From assembly GCF_000507145.1 (NCBI RefSeq), contig NZ_AYTO01000029.1, positions 59,903 to 123,902 on the forward strand: DNA of 64,000 nucleotides. Reading direction: 5' to 3'. The first letter of the stretch is position 1. Each line of letters opens with the position of its first letter. Source of the stretch: Bacillus tequilensis KCTC 13622. Lineage in GTDB: Bacteria > Bacillota > Bacilli > Bacillales > Bacillaceae. A model generated the notes under the pieces. That model ran no database searches, was not told the DNA's origin, and worked only from the letters and a program-made list of their open reading frames with translations. The translations under genes were made by a program, and so were the position numbers. Below, piece after piece: positions 10,201 to 18,812 of this stretch.

Positions 10201-12503
10201 CCCGTACCCATAGCATTCATATCATCTAAAAATGACATAATTTTGGAGTAGTGGTAACCGCCACCTTCGTCTAGCATAATCTTAGCAATTTCATCTTCAC
10301 CGGTACGGCCACCATTAGTCACCTTAGCAGTATCTTTAAGAATATCAATAAGACTTCTACGTTCTTTTAAACCGAGATCGTTAGTTTTATAGACGTCAAT
10401 ACCTTTACCTTGTAAATCGTCTACAACAGTAGGCAATGTTACACGAGAAGCAAGTGTTTTAAACATGTTACCTACTACTTCACCTGTTTGTCCCGACCGT
10501 TGAATAGCAATGGCATTTAAAGCTACCGCTTGATCTGCGGATACTCCCGAAGCATTTAAAGCAGATCCTGAACGTGTCATTGCTTTCATTACTTCGTCGG
10601 AAGTAGATTTAGTTTTATTTGTAGCGACTGCAAAAGCTGATACGACATCGTTAAGTTCCCACACAGACAACTTAAACTGTGCCATTATTGCCTCTAAACC
10701 CGGTGCGATAGTCCCAACCAAATCAGACTCATTATCTAACCGATAAATTTTTGCTGCTTGGTCAGTAAACATTTTGGCCTCTTCTTTATCCTCTGTTAGA
10801 CGAGAAGCAACCGCCGCTACCTGAGACATCTTCCCATAATCAAGCGCATAGAAATTAGACATTTGTTTGACGTCGCCCATCATTTCTTTCAGGTCCGTGT
10901 CAACTGAACCCCAGTCTGTTTGTCCATTACTGTTTGTGTATGCGTCCTTTAGGGACATGTTCTGCATGATTTTAAGTTGCTCTTCTTGGGATGTTCGGAA
11001 TGTCTCAACAGCCTGATACATCGCCATCATAGGAGCACCTACCATCGAACCTGCTACTATGTGACGAACAGTGTTTGTCACTGCCCCCTCTAAACCAAAA
11101 TTATTAAAGTGGTCGTCCCGACGAGCATATGGGTCAGAATATGTCGGAGCGGAATCCTTCTTAGTGCTGTTGTTGTTTATCACCGTGTTATTGTAAACAT
11201 TGCCGCCACTGCCGCTGTTAGACATAGAGCGTAAACGTCCATTCCGGTTAATCGCTCTTGGCTCAGCAGTAACGGAACCTACCTCAGATCTCATGTACTC
11301 GAATTGTTTGTCAATAGACTCTCTAATCTTTTTGACAATGTCGTTATTCAACTTATTAATCTCATGGATCAGATAATGTTTAATGCTGTCGCTTGGTTCA
11401 ATTTCTACAGCACGGACTGATTGCTTTAATTGACTCATCAGTTTACTAGTGCCTGATGTTATCTTACTGTTTATAGTTTTCTCCAAACTCCCAAACTGTC
11501 TCTGCAACTCGTAGCTGCGTGCAGATCCTGTATCGATTGTCCCCAGTGTCTTATTTAACTCTGCTGGCGACACCTTCAAGTCATCAGCAATATACTGCTG
11601 CAATCTCTTAGACAGAGTCTTCATCGGGACTTCTACTGTACGAGGATCAATTCTTTCGATACCACTACGCATGGATTTAGCGTAGCTCTCAACGACATTG
11701 TCGATTCTCTTAGTTGTCCTTAGAATCTCATCCTCTATCTTGTTGTCCTTCTTACCGACCCCATCAAAGTTGAAATTCAAAGATTCTTTAACCTTGTCCT
11801 TTATCTTCGAAACCATCTGCGAGATGTCTCGCTGTGAGATCTTCAATGTCTGTCCATCAATATCTACATCAGGATTTAGCAACAAAGGCTTTAGCTGTTC
11901 CTTTATACTAAGTATAATATGTTTAACAGTCTCTTTGGAAACGTCCAATTCAAGACCTGATAAATGATCTTTATTGATCATTTCCCCGCCATTCTTCCGA
12001 AGTGACGAGACTAGGTTTTTAACTTGGATCTTCACTAACCTAGCGATCTCTTTATTTAACTCATCGAACTCATCTTTTCCAATTGGGATTGTTCCAGTGT
12101 TGTAGTTCGGGTCTATTTTTACATTTATGTTCCCAATCTGTTTTAGGATTGCCCGATTCAATTCAGCGTCCACTCTCGCAAACAAGTTACGGACTGTGTC
12201 TTGCCTAATTTTGAGAGGTGCTGTACCTATAGAAGATAAAGCTGCTCCGTTAGTGGACACGATGTTGCTTAGTTCTTGTTCAAGCTGCTTCCTAAGATTA
12301 CTCCCTGTAGATTTGGAGGCCTGAGTAGAAAGAGCAGACAGGGAATTTTTCATGGAGTCGATACGTTGGTCTAGTCTTCCGAAACGAGCGTCAAGCAACT
12401 CCATCTGCTCACCAAATGCTTGTATGTTAGCAATAGACTTATGGAACTCGAGGACAACATCTGCCCCAATACCCATTCCTTTTCCTTGCACTTCATCACT
12501 CAT
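7209..12503 (-). CDS. Tail tape measure protein
   Basis: 1764 residues, the longest gene, located between the tail chaperones and the distal tail genes as in all siphoviruses. Long helical, coiled-coil stretches rich in Lys, Glu and Gln at both ends (for example about residues 1-400 and 1300-1600). The central section (about 500-860) matches the TP901-type core in style: helical segments with ALNAIAIQRSGQTGEVVG. A hydrophobic stretch near residue 885 (GVLTNALIGFGAMYG) may insert in the membrane. It fixes tail length and helps DNA passage. ATG start behind GTGAGGAA. Confidence 0.9.
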   Translation of the reverse strand: MSDEVQGKGMGIGADVVLEFHKSIANIQAFGEQMELLDARFGRLDQRIDSMKNSLSALSTQASKSTGSNLRKQLEQELSNIVSTNGAALSSIGTAPLKIRQDTVRNLFARVDAELNRAILKQIGNINVKIDPNYNTGTIPIGKDEFDELNKEIARLVKIQVKNLVSSLRKNGGEMINKDHLSGLELDVSKETVKHIILSIKEQLKPLLLNPDVDIDGQTLKISQRDISQMVSKIKDKVKESLNFNFDGVGKKDNKIEDEILRTTKRIDNVVESYAKSMRSGIERIDPRTVEVPMKTLSKRLQQYIADDLKVSPAELNKTLGTIDTGSARSYELQRQFGSLEKTINSKITSGTSKLMSQLKQSVRAVEIEPSDSIKHYLIHEINKLNNDIVKKIRESIDKQFEYMRSEVGSVTAEPRAINRNGRLRSMSNSGSGGNVYNNTVINNNSTKKDSAPTYSDPYARRDDHFNNFGLEGAVTNTVRHIVAGSMVGAPMMAMYQAVETFRTSQEEQLKIMQNMSLKDAYTNSNGQTDWGSVDTDLKEMMGDVKQMSNFYALDYGKMSQVAAVASRLTEDKEEAKMFTDQAAKIYRLDNESDLVGTIAPGLEAIMAQFKLSVWELNDVVSAFAVATNKTKSTSDEVMKAMTRSGSALNASGVSADQAVALNAIAIQRSGQTGEVVGNMFKTLASRVTLPTVVDDLQGKGIDVYKTNDLGLKERRSLIDILKDTAKVTNGGRTGEDEIAKIMLDEGGGYHYSKIMSFLDDMNAMGTGDLNFFNMMKQIEDFQKNPDKLATMLSKTMDAPTVNMERAGISMDNALTSILEEMSPEIQMLSKNITNLAHGLEDNAETIANVIGVLTNALIGFGAMYGVKKLGQWGKYDEHKTNAEMRRNYFGETGLSGRQKYGATRFMDEYILDKSDTGKKASQNMSDRKFFNTAMKNDTLRPYFEELANLDRDRQREIRQYVKDKGRAGNVTDLLSIMDESRGYRQNKPGMTVDEVHQRSSFNATNLMNSRALEAVFDREFAAELVNSLQDRNKFDNLDSKDRNTAGKLADMDDNKRKDFESFLNQNYSGTGKAIKDMDELNQAMQKYEERTRRNASATRQGTESYRDLSRAVRDVGNEAERASRNRMDSFLNLLDSIPDRARGAGGAIMGIARNIGSFAKQLGVALAVGDVIGEISQNSLLTDGQKDIRDYRNSKNEAAKEYASFEKGGGLLGEFTSLQQFSKGTVLYWNQLKDMFLGNTSVGMDDVQNFKGEFESWMKEKYGTSDWKKAVNKANEEAKAKDKYADPVTLDDLTKNYLDESGSNNKLQKMEEKEFIKQYKEYAISEAEQAERKRKAEEARKAWENQMYDDGQLQWFSVDQMKTRIEERVQDVQSQNSLTQMSALLNGMKSDSEEYLQIRLEAIRKERKAYQEEIDALNQFVKEREEALRELQSKGKGKGSKEYASAKDALDEAKSKQKEVNKEFEPKMKELALEEQRTKVDGYLTIMQNNVSRSSAQKQYMDTLNSISMNTDTPQFYDAQIGNDQSLISSLQSELSNLEAQNMADPDNKLGDAMQSLRQQIASAQLEVKNLRLQRLQAWKNPFNNSMDDMEIKYMQERVNLGPGVSDDSFLARDLRIRELQERKSLVDKTLAQRRADLGNYSKGSSEYEQVMKDIRDLTKQSLQAQLGIHQELKSQMGGTFNLPDGVSAMSQYDYMARKGSHSNFTVQSGDMYVNITLPNVTDKTGSKQLSDLGRSLGQGLADGRSQALRTQLNSGPLGYRSF

Positions 12504-12519
12504 TTCCTCACCACCCTGT

Positions 12520-12561
12520 TTATAAACTAAAACCTGCCTTTCCAGTAGCTAGAAAAGCAGG
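12520..12561 (-). terminator. Terminator after tail chaperone GT
   Basis: Minus strand CCTGCTTTTC / GAAAGGCAGG hairpin then TTTTAGTTT, between the GT stop and the tape measure start. Confidence 0.65.
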
Positions 12562-12566
12562 GATAA

Positions 12567-13390
12567 TTACAAGATACTCGCTAACCACTCCATGTCCTCG
12601 ACATCAGCTACTTCGTACCCGTCAATAACTTGTTTTCCATCCTCATTGACATACGTTCCTGTCTGTTCGCTGGAGTTTGAAGAACCTCCACCAAACAGTC
12701 CTGAAAAAGCCATAGAGTTGACTTTCACAGTAAACTCAATATGTTTACGACACTTTTTAAGGTAGTAATTCAGCTGAGGTAGGGTTAGCTCCCAAACATC
12801 CTGTTTTTTGAAACCTAAGTAATGACCTAAGTTGAAGAATATTTCCGCCCAGTCGACATGGGCTTGTTCATCATAATTTTTTTCTTCTTCCTCAGAGTCT
12901 ATAACGACTTTTTTAGCCCATTCAGACCAATCATGATGTCGATAATCTCTTTAGCAGAAACAATGTCAACATATTTCCCAAGATATTCAGCAGTCATGTT
13001 GGGGTAGTAAGGTTTAAAAGCCATAAGCAGTACATCAAGCAGTTCCTCATAACTATCTTTCCCCTCATCGTCCGCAATTAAGTTAGCAATAATCACACCT
13101 GTATCGATAGTGTTTAGTTTCTTCATTAAATTTTTAGCGTCAAGTAGCCCTAGCGGAGGAATTTTATAACTGATACCGTCCCTAAGTCGTACTGATTCGT
13201 CTTCCTCAAAGAATACCTTTTCGATGAACTCTGATTCTTCTTTGGATAGAGGCGCAGGAGTCTCTTCTTTAACTTGTGTTGCTTGCATGTCGCCTTCTTG
13301 ATTCTGTATATCAACTGTTTTTTGTTGACTTTCTACAACCGGTTGTTCTCCGGCCCTGTTAGGAATTGCAATATTACGATGTTCAGCCAT
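12567..13390 (-). CDS. Tail assembly chaperone GT fusion (-1 frameshift product)
   Basis: The G frame ends with CTA AAA AAG TCG TTA TAG. It carries the classic slippery heptamer A AAA AAG at 12908-12914. A -1 slip there opens a frame of 113 codons (VVIDSEEEEKNYDEQ to DMEWLASIL, stop TAA 12567-12569), producing a 274-residue fusion. There is no separate start for the downstream part. This is the conserved G/GT arrangement that sits just before the tape measure gene in long-tailed phages; G and GT coat the tape measure during tail assembly. The shift itself is inferred from sequence. Confidence 0.85.
12899..13390 (-). CDS. Tail assembly chaperone G
   Basis: 163 residues, ATG behind TAGGAGGGAA. 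The N-terminal ~60 residues are polar (EEETPAPLSKEESEF); the rest is helical and ends IGLNGLKKSL at the frameshift site. Size, position upstream of the tape measure gene and the slippery end identify it as the G-type tail chaperone. Transcribed from late promoter L3. Confidence 0.85.
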   Translation of the reverse strand: MAEHRNIAIPNRAGEQPVVESQQKTVDIQNQEGDMQATQVKEETPAPLSKEESEFIEKVFFEEDESVRLRDGISYKIPPLGLLDAKNLMKKLNTIDTGVIIANLIADDEGKDSYEELLDVLLMAFKPYYPNMTAEYLGKYVDIVSAKEIIDIMIGLNGLKKSL

Positions 13391-13470
13391 ATCTATTCCC
13401 TCCTATTAATTAATCCCCTATCTATCACCAAAGAGCGAAAAGCAGGGGAATCTCAAATGCTCTCAGGATC

Positions 13471-13499
13471 AATATAAGGAAGTACGTACAAATCGTAAC
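13471..13499 (-). promoter_or_regulatory. Late-type promoter L3
   Basis: Minus strand GTTACG (13494-13499), 17 bases, TATATT (13471-13476); about 80 bases before the tail chaperone start. Confidence 0.6.
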
Positions 13500-13507
13500 A
13501 CCCTCAA

Positions 13508-13542
13508 GAAAAGCAAAAACCCCGCACCAAGTGCAGGGTTTG
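13508..13542 (-). terminator. Terminator of the tail tube gene
   Basis: Minus strand AAACCCTGCACTTGGTGCGGGG hairpin-type repeat followed by TTTTTGCTTTTC. Confidence 0.8.
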
Positions 13543-13549
13543 ATTATTT

Positions 13550-14641
13550 TTAGCAGATGTCCCCATCCGCATTGATTTGATAACGTTTCATTGAACCAAG
13601 ACGTTCATCAGAACGTTCGGGATCAATTACTGTTAGCGTTACCGAATGAGTAGCAGCAGTTTGTCGGGCAGCGTCCAATGTAAAGTTGGATTTTACACGG
13701 CAAGCGTACAACTCAGTTTGATACCCTTGAATAGAACCGTCTTTCTGTTCAAATTGACCATCGTGCACTACTGAAACAGTGAGAGGAAAATCTTTCGCTC
13801 CAATAGCCATTACGTCGACCACCTCAGGACGTTTATAGTTCACGTATACTTGCTCACCATCCAAGTAGTCATTAAAGGTTACCTCACCAGTCGATGGATC
13901 GATGACGTACTCTCCTTCACCAGGGTTACCTGTTACTTTCTTTAGTAGTTTGTTCTCTTTGGTTAAGCGGATAGAGACGTGCTCAGTTTTACTTGAAGCA
14001 GACCCTAATGCTCCACCAAACAAAGGGTGTTTCAATTGAACTTTGCTTCCTTTGACGTCATGCTTCTCTTCTAAGACCCACACAAATCCATCAGGATCAA
14101 TAGAAGAAGCAGATACCGGGTAATAAACAACAATTTCATCACCTGCTACAGCACCACTAGACAGTGTAACTGTAGAGCCGGAAGATTTAACATCGCTCTC
14201 TGATACAAAAGATCCTGCTGTTTGGTTGAACGCCTGTACTTTTGGTGCCCCTGAGCTAGTTAGGATAGGGTTAGACACGGTAACTGTGATTTTGCCCTCT
14301 CCATCGTCAGTAGCTGTAACAGCTTCGTTTTTAAGTTCGTAAGGTAGGCCACTTACACCTTCTCGCAGCTTGGCACCTAACACCAGACGGACCATATTCA
14401 TGTCAAATTTAGCGTCTTCGGCTGTAATGTCAATGACCTTTTTACGCAAAAGTGTGTCGATTGGAGCGGATGTATCTCCACCTTCAACATCGACCATGTC
14501 TAACTGAATATCTAATCGCATATTAGTCATGTGCCCCAATGTGATTAAGTCATCACAACCTGGGATTTTAGCCATGAATTTACCTGCACCCTTAATAATC
14601 ATCTTTTTATTTTTACCGGAGAACTTATCAAACTGTGACAA
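13550..14641 (-). CDS. Major tail (tube) protein
   Basis: TTG start at 14641 after GGGGTGAG; 363 residues. The N-terminal ~110 residues (GAGKFMAKIPGCDDLITLGHM, then DITAEDAKFDM) and the C-terminal part (DFPLTVSVVHDGQFEQKD) resemble tail tube proteins. A middle section with YVIDPSTGEVTFND and SSGSTVTLSSGAVAGDEIVVYY looks like an inserted beta-sandwich decoration. Position between the tail terminator and tail chaperone, plus a strong terminator after the gene, fits high-level expression. Confidence 0.75.
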   Translation of the reverse strand: MSQFDKFSGKNKKMIIKGAGKFMAKIPGCDDLITLGHMTNMRLDIQLDMVDVEGGDTSAPIDTLLRKKVIDITAEDAKFDMNMVRLVLGAKLREGVSGLPYELKNEAVTATDDGEGKITVTVSNPILTSSGAPKVQAFNQTAGSFVSESDVKSSGSTVTLSSGAVAGDEIVVYYPVSASSIDPDGFVWVLEEKHDVKGSKVQLKHPLFGGALGSASSKTEHVSIRLTKENKLLKKVTGNPGEGEYVIDPSTGEVTFNDYLDGEQVYVNYKRPEVVDVMAIGAKDFPLTVSVVHDGQFEQKDGSIQGYQTELYACRVKSNFTLDAARQTAATHSVTLTVIDPERSDERLGSMKRYQINADGDIC

Positions 14642-14647
14642 TTTGTC

Positions 14648-15097
14648 TCACCCCTCAATTCCGAATGTAAATTCTACTTGTGTAAAATACTTATAGGTGT
14701 TTTCAAGGTCAGTCTCATCCTCCGCTGAGGTTACAAAATGACCTTTGAAACTGCTTCCTTTAGACAACGGTAGGTATTTGCCATCAAAGAGATAGTTAAT
14801 TCGATCTGCTATCTCGATGGCTAACTCTACGTCATCATTTGTGTAAATGTCGAAGTCAAATGCAGTAACGTAAGATAAGTAATTCGTTAACTCTCTTTGC
14901 CCCGGCAGTTTGTAAAACGTGATTAATGGTAATTTACCGTCAACCAGTTCAACAGGATTCTTTCTTTTTTGAATTCGTAAAGCCATGTCTGTAGAGGTGG
15001 TTGATTCATCAAACCCCATCAATTTCCGAATGACTTCATCCTCCCTCAATGTCTTATGGATACAAGCATAGACATCAGAGATGTACAAGAAGGCCAT
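14648..15097 (-). CDS. Tail terminator / head-tail joining protein
   Basis: Start placed at ATG 15097 (MAFLYISDVYACIHKTL) after AAAGGATGTG; a longer in-frame start upstream reads through the preceding gene in another frame and is unlikely. 149 residues. Conserved position just before the tail tube gene, and the alternating beta/alpha pattern (PLITFYKLPGQ, VTAFDFDIYT, TQVEFTF) fits minor tail or tail-completion proteins. Confidence 0.6.
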   Translation of the reverse strand: MAFLYISDVYACIHKTLREDEVIRKLMGFDESTTSTDMALRIQKRKNPVELVDGKLPLITFYKLPGQRELTNYLSYVTAFDFDIYTNDDVELAIEIADRINYLFDGKYLPLSKGSSFKGHFVTSAEDETDLENTYKYFTQVEFTFGIEG

Positions 15098-15101
15098 CCA
15101 A

Positions 15102-15719
15102 TCACATCCTTTTGTAGATGTTTGCAACACTAATATAAGAAGAGATCGGCACAGATTTAACAGCTTCGAGAACATACTCATCCAAATGCTTAGCACCTGT
15201 CCAAAAACCTCGTTCAAACCAGTGGCTAGCTTTTACCGGCTCCCCTCTTCTGGACATGGCAGATAAAGGTTTGGGCTTCCCTTTCGTCTTGGAGAAGTGT
15301 TCATTTCCTCCAGCGTCCTTCCACTTTCCGAAAGGTCGTGTCCACACTCTCTCGCCCACTCGCTTAGGACGAGCGATATTCCAATTTGGATCATCAGTTG
15401 GGCTGTAGCTCTTAGGAGGGTTCATTAAGGAGCCAGTACCGTATTCGTAGTAAACTAATCTAAAAGATTGATTGGGCTGGCTTTCGTAGCCAGCCCTAAA
15501 TTGAGAGGTTATTGAGTGCGAGGTTTTAACAGACGCAAATCTAATAGAACTCTTCATTGCACTTACGTATTTCGAATCCAGCTCCCTAAAAGTAAGTGCC
15601 CCAAAATTCATTAGGATAGATTCAAATACTTCTTTCTCCACTTTATCTAAGGCTAGCTTTACGGCCGCTTCTATTGCTCTGATGTAATCAGCTTGGTTGA
15701 AACTTACAAACCTACCCAT
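15102..15719 (-). CDS. HK97 gp10-like head-tail joining protein
   Basis: Start at ATG 15719 (MGRFVSFNQADYIRAI) with AGGAAGTGA upstream. 205 residues. N-terminal helix, then a polar middle with many Arg, Trp and Tyr (RVGERVWTRPFGKWKDAG) and RGEPVKASHWFERGFW, which recalls the P..W...A family signature of HK97 gp10/tail completion proteins. It lies in the connector cluster between capsid and tail genes. Confidence 0.6.
   Translation of the reverse strand: MGRFVSFNQADYIRAIEAAVKLALDKVEKEVFESILMNFGALTFRELDSKYVSAMKSSIRFASVKTSHSITSQFRAGYESQPNQSFRLVYYEYGTGSLMNPPKSYSPTDDPNWNIARPKRVGERVWTRPFGKWKDAGGNEHFSKTKGKPKPLSAMSRRGEPVKASHWFERGFWTGAKHLDEYVLEAVKSVPISSYISVANIYKRM
15132..15161 (-). promoter_or_regulatory. 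Late-type promoter L4 (inside gene)
   Basis: Minus strand GTTAAA (15156-15161), 18 bases, TATATT (15132-15137), in the 3' end of the preceding coding region and about 35 bases before the start at 15097. Could be chance, but both boxes fit the repeated pattern. Confidence 0.4.
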
Positions 15720-15723
15720 ACAA

Positions 15724-16347
15724 TCACTTCCTAATATCCTTTGCAACTTCAATGACCACTAAATTAGGGAACGAGGTGTAGTCTAAAGACACTACTTTTA
15801 GTGAGAGGGTCTTTGATCTGTAACCAATCGTAATTTGATCAGTCAAATCTATATTTAAAGCGGTCGTGTATATACGATGTTCGGTTTCAGGATTAAGTCC
15901 AGGGTCAAACTGTCTTAACTCACTCCCCACATCCTCTAGGTAACACGGTATGTCCGTGTATTTTTCTCCGAAACTTGTCTTAATGTTCCCTCTATCATCA
16001 GCAATCTTAGAATTCCCTCTCAATGTTATCTTGTGATTACATTTCATGAGGTTAGCGACTACAGATAAAGACCTGTTGCCGTCGTACTCTTGATGTGTAG
16101 TGACTACGACATAATCTTCTCTGTGGTTTTTATTAAGGACGAAGTCTCCTGAATCAATATCAAAATCAGGAAGAAAAATTCCTTCTTTTTGGCTCTCAGA
16201 CATCTTCAAATTAGAGTTTGATCGTGCTGCTCTCCCTAAAAGCGCTTTAGTCTCCATGAGTGTTTCAGGTGAACCGTCAATATACCGTTGAACTTGAACA
16301 GCGGTTCCGTATTTTCGAATTATTGTAGACTTATAACCTTTACTCAT
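15724..16347 (-). CDS. Head-tail connector / minor capsid protein (207 aa)
   Basis: ATG 16347, overlapping the upstream gene by 8 bases, so translation is likely coupled. Beta-rich protein (TIIRKYGTAVQVQRYIDGS, YVVVTTHQEYDG, NLVVIEVAKDIRK) in the usual position of the head-closure/stopper protein. Family assignment rests on position and size. Confidence 0.55.
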   Translation of the reverse strand: MSKGYKSTIIRKYGTAVQVQRYIDGSPETLMETKALLGRAARSNSNLKMSESQKEGIFLPDFDIDSGDFVLNKNHREDYVVVTTHQEYDGNRSLSVVANLMKCNHKITLRGNSKIADDRGNIKTSFGEKYTDIPCYLEDVGSELRQFDPGLNPETEHRIYTTALNIDLTDQITIGYRSKTLSLKVVSLDYTSFPNLVVIEVAKDIRK

Positions 16348-16795
16348 AACGTTCTCTCACCGCCCTTTTTGAAGGAGCAACCACAAACGTATTGGTGGTT
16401 CCGGCACCTGTGTAGCATTCAATACTATTTAAAAGACTGTCCGCTGTAGTAAGGAGATCGTCCTGTAAATCGTCATATTTAACAGGAGATCGTCTCCAGG
16501 TAACGTCTATTGTCTTCACTTCATACTCGACACGACCTTTGACAGTAGAGCATAGCTTTGAAGCTATTAAGTGGATCATGGCAATTCGTGCTTTTTCTTT
16601 ATCGGCCTTGGGTACATCAGTACGGTCCAGGCATGGGACTAGACTTAGAACCTCCAATTCCGCTAAATCGAAGAATGCCGGATCTAAGATATCTTCATCA
16701 GACAAAGTCTCAGAATCTACTCCTCCTAACAACCTACGGACCGATTCGATGAAGGCTAGATCAGTCACGGGATCTATGACAATGTTTAAAGCCAT
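16340..16795 (-). CDS. Head-tail adaptor (gp6-like)
   Basis: 151 residues, ATG behind GTAGGTGATTT. All-helical N-terminal two thirds (VTDLAFIESVRRLLGG, KEKARIAMIHLIASKLC) typical of the connector/adaptor proteins that bind the portal. Directly follows the capsid region and precedes the stopper-like gene. Confidence 0.55.
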   Translation of the reverse strand: MALNIVIDPVTDLAFIESVRRLLGGVDSETLSDEDILDPAFFDLAELEVLSLVPCLDRTDVPKADKEKARIAMIHLIASKLCSTVKGRVEYEVKTIDVTWRRSPVKYDDLQDDLLTTADSLLNSIECYTGAGTTNTFVVAPSKRAVRERYE

Positions 16796-16804
16796 CTAAA
16801 TCAC

Positions 16805-17269
16805 CTACTCTAATTCGGAAATTTTCACCTCAGGTTGACTTGCGGCCATTAAATTGACTACAGCAACATCTTTGAAGACTTTCCCCTCACCTTTAAGAAG
16901 GCGTTGGTCCTTGTCTCCCACCTGAACTTCACCTGCATTTACGTAAACATCACCATTACCTAAGTTTTCAACCTTCAATGAGACATTTTCGTTTTTTGCA
17001 TGGTAAATAAATTCTGTAAAGATACCCAGCTGATGGACTGTTTCAGTTACAACCTTGTCATTGGATTCTTCACTTTCTTCACTCGCAGGGGCGTCTTCGG
17101 TGATTTCAGAAACCTCTTTAGTTTCAGTTGATTCATCACCAACCTCTGTCGACGACTCTAGCTCCTGCACCATTTCCTCTAAAGCCTCAGTCTCCAATTT
17201 CTTTAGGTTTGTTTTAGTATCTACTCCCGCTTTATAAAGCTCTTCAACCATTTCTGTTTTTGTCGCCAT
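16805..17269 (-). CDS. Hypothetical head protein with acidic linker (154 aa)
   Basis: Start at ATG 17269 (MATKTEMVEELYKAG) because AAGGAGG lies 8 bases upstream; a start seven codons earlier has no such site. N-terminal ~35 residues resemble a small SAP/HeH-like helix-extended-helix (VDTKTNLKKLETEALEEM), then a Ser/Glu-rich linker, then a beta C-terminus (VSLKVENLGNGDVYVNAGEV). Possibly a capsid accessory protein; function unknown. Confidence 0.6.
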   Translation of the reverse strand: MATKTEMVEELYKAGVDTKTNLKKLETEALEEMVQELESSTEVGDESTETKEVSEITEDAPASEESEESNDKVVTETVHQLGIFTEFIYHAKNENVSLKVENLGNGDVYVNAGEVQVGDKDQRLLKGEGKVFKDVAVVNLMAASQPEVKISELE

Positions 17270-17297
17270 TTGTTGTGCCTCCTTATTCAATCGTTAT

Positions 17298-17344
17298 TAA
17301 AAAAAGAGGTGGGTAGGGAGTCTACCCTTTGCCCACCTCTTTCA
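17298..17344 (-). terminator. Terminator of the major capsid gene
   Basis: Minus strand AAAGAGGTGGG ... CCCACCTCTTT hairpin followed by a run of T; partial readthrough would feed the connector genes. Confidence 0.85.
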
Positions 17345-17367
17345 TGCCAAAAGAATGTCGTATTCTA

Positions 17368-18381
17368 TTACGTTAATGGGTTAACGATGTCAGGTAGTAC
17401 GATAGCGCCAAGATCGGATGTAATCTTTTGACCGTACCATTCCTCAGTCTCAATCCATAGGGTTTTAGAATCTTCTGAGTAGTATTCACGAGTCTTTTGA
17501 TTACCTACAACATTGGCTTGCGGGTTTGTCCATTGGTACGTATAGGCAGCGGCAGGGATATCACGTGCTGCTCCCTTCGGTAAGTACATAAGAACGGCAT
17601 TGTTGCCCCAAATGTAGTTAGTCATACCACCTTGCCCAACTCGACGTTGGTTGCTTGTCGCTCTACGGGCATTAGCTACAATTAGGTTGTCTACCCCAAG
17701 TAACTGTTTGATAGCTTCATCAGATACCATCTCAGGAGATGTAAAACCAGCCAAGGTAGATTTCAACTTCGGATGGAATTTTAGAATGTTGTACACAGGT
17801 TTTGATAATACAAGTGTATTCATGTCCATACCGCCGAGACGCTCTACCTTCTCTCGAAGTTTAAAGACATCCTTCATTGGATCGGAATTTTCATAGTCAG
17901 ACCATTTAATCAAGTCAGCTGTTGCGGATTCACCAACAGATACCCTAAGGTCCTTATGGAAATTGTTTTGATTTGTCATCAGATTTGCCGTATTAATCTC
18001 TTTATTTAGAAGCAACTTCGCTTTAACCTGTTTTGCGGCCATCTCTTTCAAGTTGAAGATAGCGTCTTCGTCAGCGTTTGCGATCTCTTCATCGTATAGT
18101 GCGTAACGTTTTGCATAGCCTTCTGCGTAGTAGGCGTCCTCACTCCATCCAGTACGCATTTCAGAAGCGACTGTACCAGGCGCTCTTCGGATGTCGTCAT
18201 CCGCAACCATGTGGTCCTGATAATCAAAAACCATGTACTTGTCTGATTGTTTCTGGACCTCGACAATCGGTACTACCTGCTCACCAATAAAGTTCTGTGT
18301 ATCTGTATAAGAAACAGAAATGTTGGTCAAAAACTGATCGTAGTGTGTGTTCTTAATATTATGCTGACCATGTGTTGGCAT
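17368..18381 (-). CDS. Major capsid protein
   Basis: 337 residues, ATG with strong GGGAGGTAA. Contains features of lambda-E/HK97-fold capsid proteins: N-terminal arm (FLTNISVSYTDTQNFIG), DEEIANADEDAIF helix, MDMNTLVLSKPVYNILK and PAAAYTYQWTNP in the middle-to-C-terminal part. Located after protease and decoration protein genes and followed by a very strong terminator, as expected for the most abundant virion protein. Confidence 0.9.
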   Translation of the reverse strand: MPTHGQHNIKNTHYDQFLTNISVSYTDTQNFIGEQVVPIVEVQKQSDKYMVFDYQDHMVADDDIRRAPGTVASEMRTGWSEDAYYAEGYAKRYALYDEEIANADEDAIFNLKEMAAKQVKAKLLLNKEINTANLMTNQNNFHKDLRVSVGESATADLIKWSDYENSDPMKDVFKLREKVERLGGMDMNTLVLSKPVYNILKFHPKLKSTLAGFTSPEMVSDEAIKQLLGVDNLIVANARRATSNQRRVGQGGMTNYIWGNNAVLMYLPKGAARDIPAAAYTYQWTNPQANVVGNQKTREYYSEDSKTLWIETEEWYGQKITSDLGAIVLPDIVNPLT

Positions 18382-18396
18382 TAATTGTTACCTCCC

Positions 18397-18798
18397 TTAA
18401 ACAGTTTTAGCACGAGGACGAATCAAGACTTGGACTTTATCCCCCGCATTCACTGAATTTTGTGCTTCACCTAGAATATTTGCGACAGTTCCTTCCGTTA
18501 GGCCTGCGGCCCGTTTTGCTTTTCCTCCAGCGGCTACAATAACCTCTTCACCGAAGGCGATTGGCTCTACAGCTTCGATTTGAGCAATACGGTCTAACTG
18601 AACAGCTACTGTCCCGCCATCTCGGTCCTCATATTGATAAGAGACAATCCCTACAGGGATTAAATTATCTTCCTTAGGGACCTCTACCTCACGCATTTTG
18701 CCACTATAAACAACAGCTTGATCAATGCCAACTGTTGTAAATGTCTCGTTAGCACGGAATGTATAAGGTCTCTGAAAACCAGTTACGTTACCTGCCAT
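18397..18798 (-). CDS. Head decoration protein
   Basis: 133 residues, beta-rich (ALTEGTVANIL-like repeats, EEVIVAAGGKAKRA), similar in size and composition to DUF2190-type capsid decoration or stabilising proteins, and positioned directly upstream of the capsid gene. RBS GGGGG/AGGAG. The IEAVEPIAFGEEVIVAAGG segment is typical of that family. Confidence 0.7.
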   Translation of the reverse strand: MAGNVTGFQRPYTFRANETFTTVGIDQAVVYSGKMREVEVPKEDNLIPVGIVSYQYEDRDGGTVAVQLDRIAQIEAVEPIAFGEEVIVAAGGKAKRAAGLTEGTVANILGEAQNSVNAGDKVQVLIRPRAKTV

Positions 18799-18812
18799 CT
18801 CCTATTTCCCCC

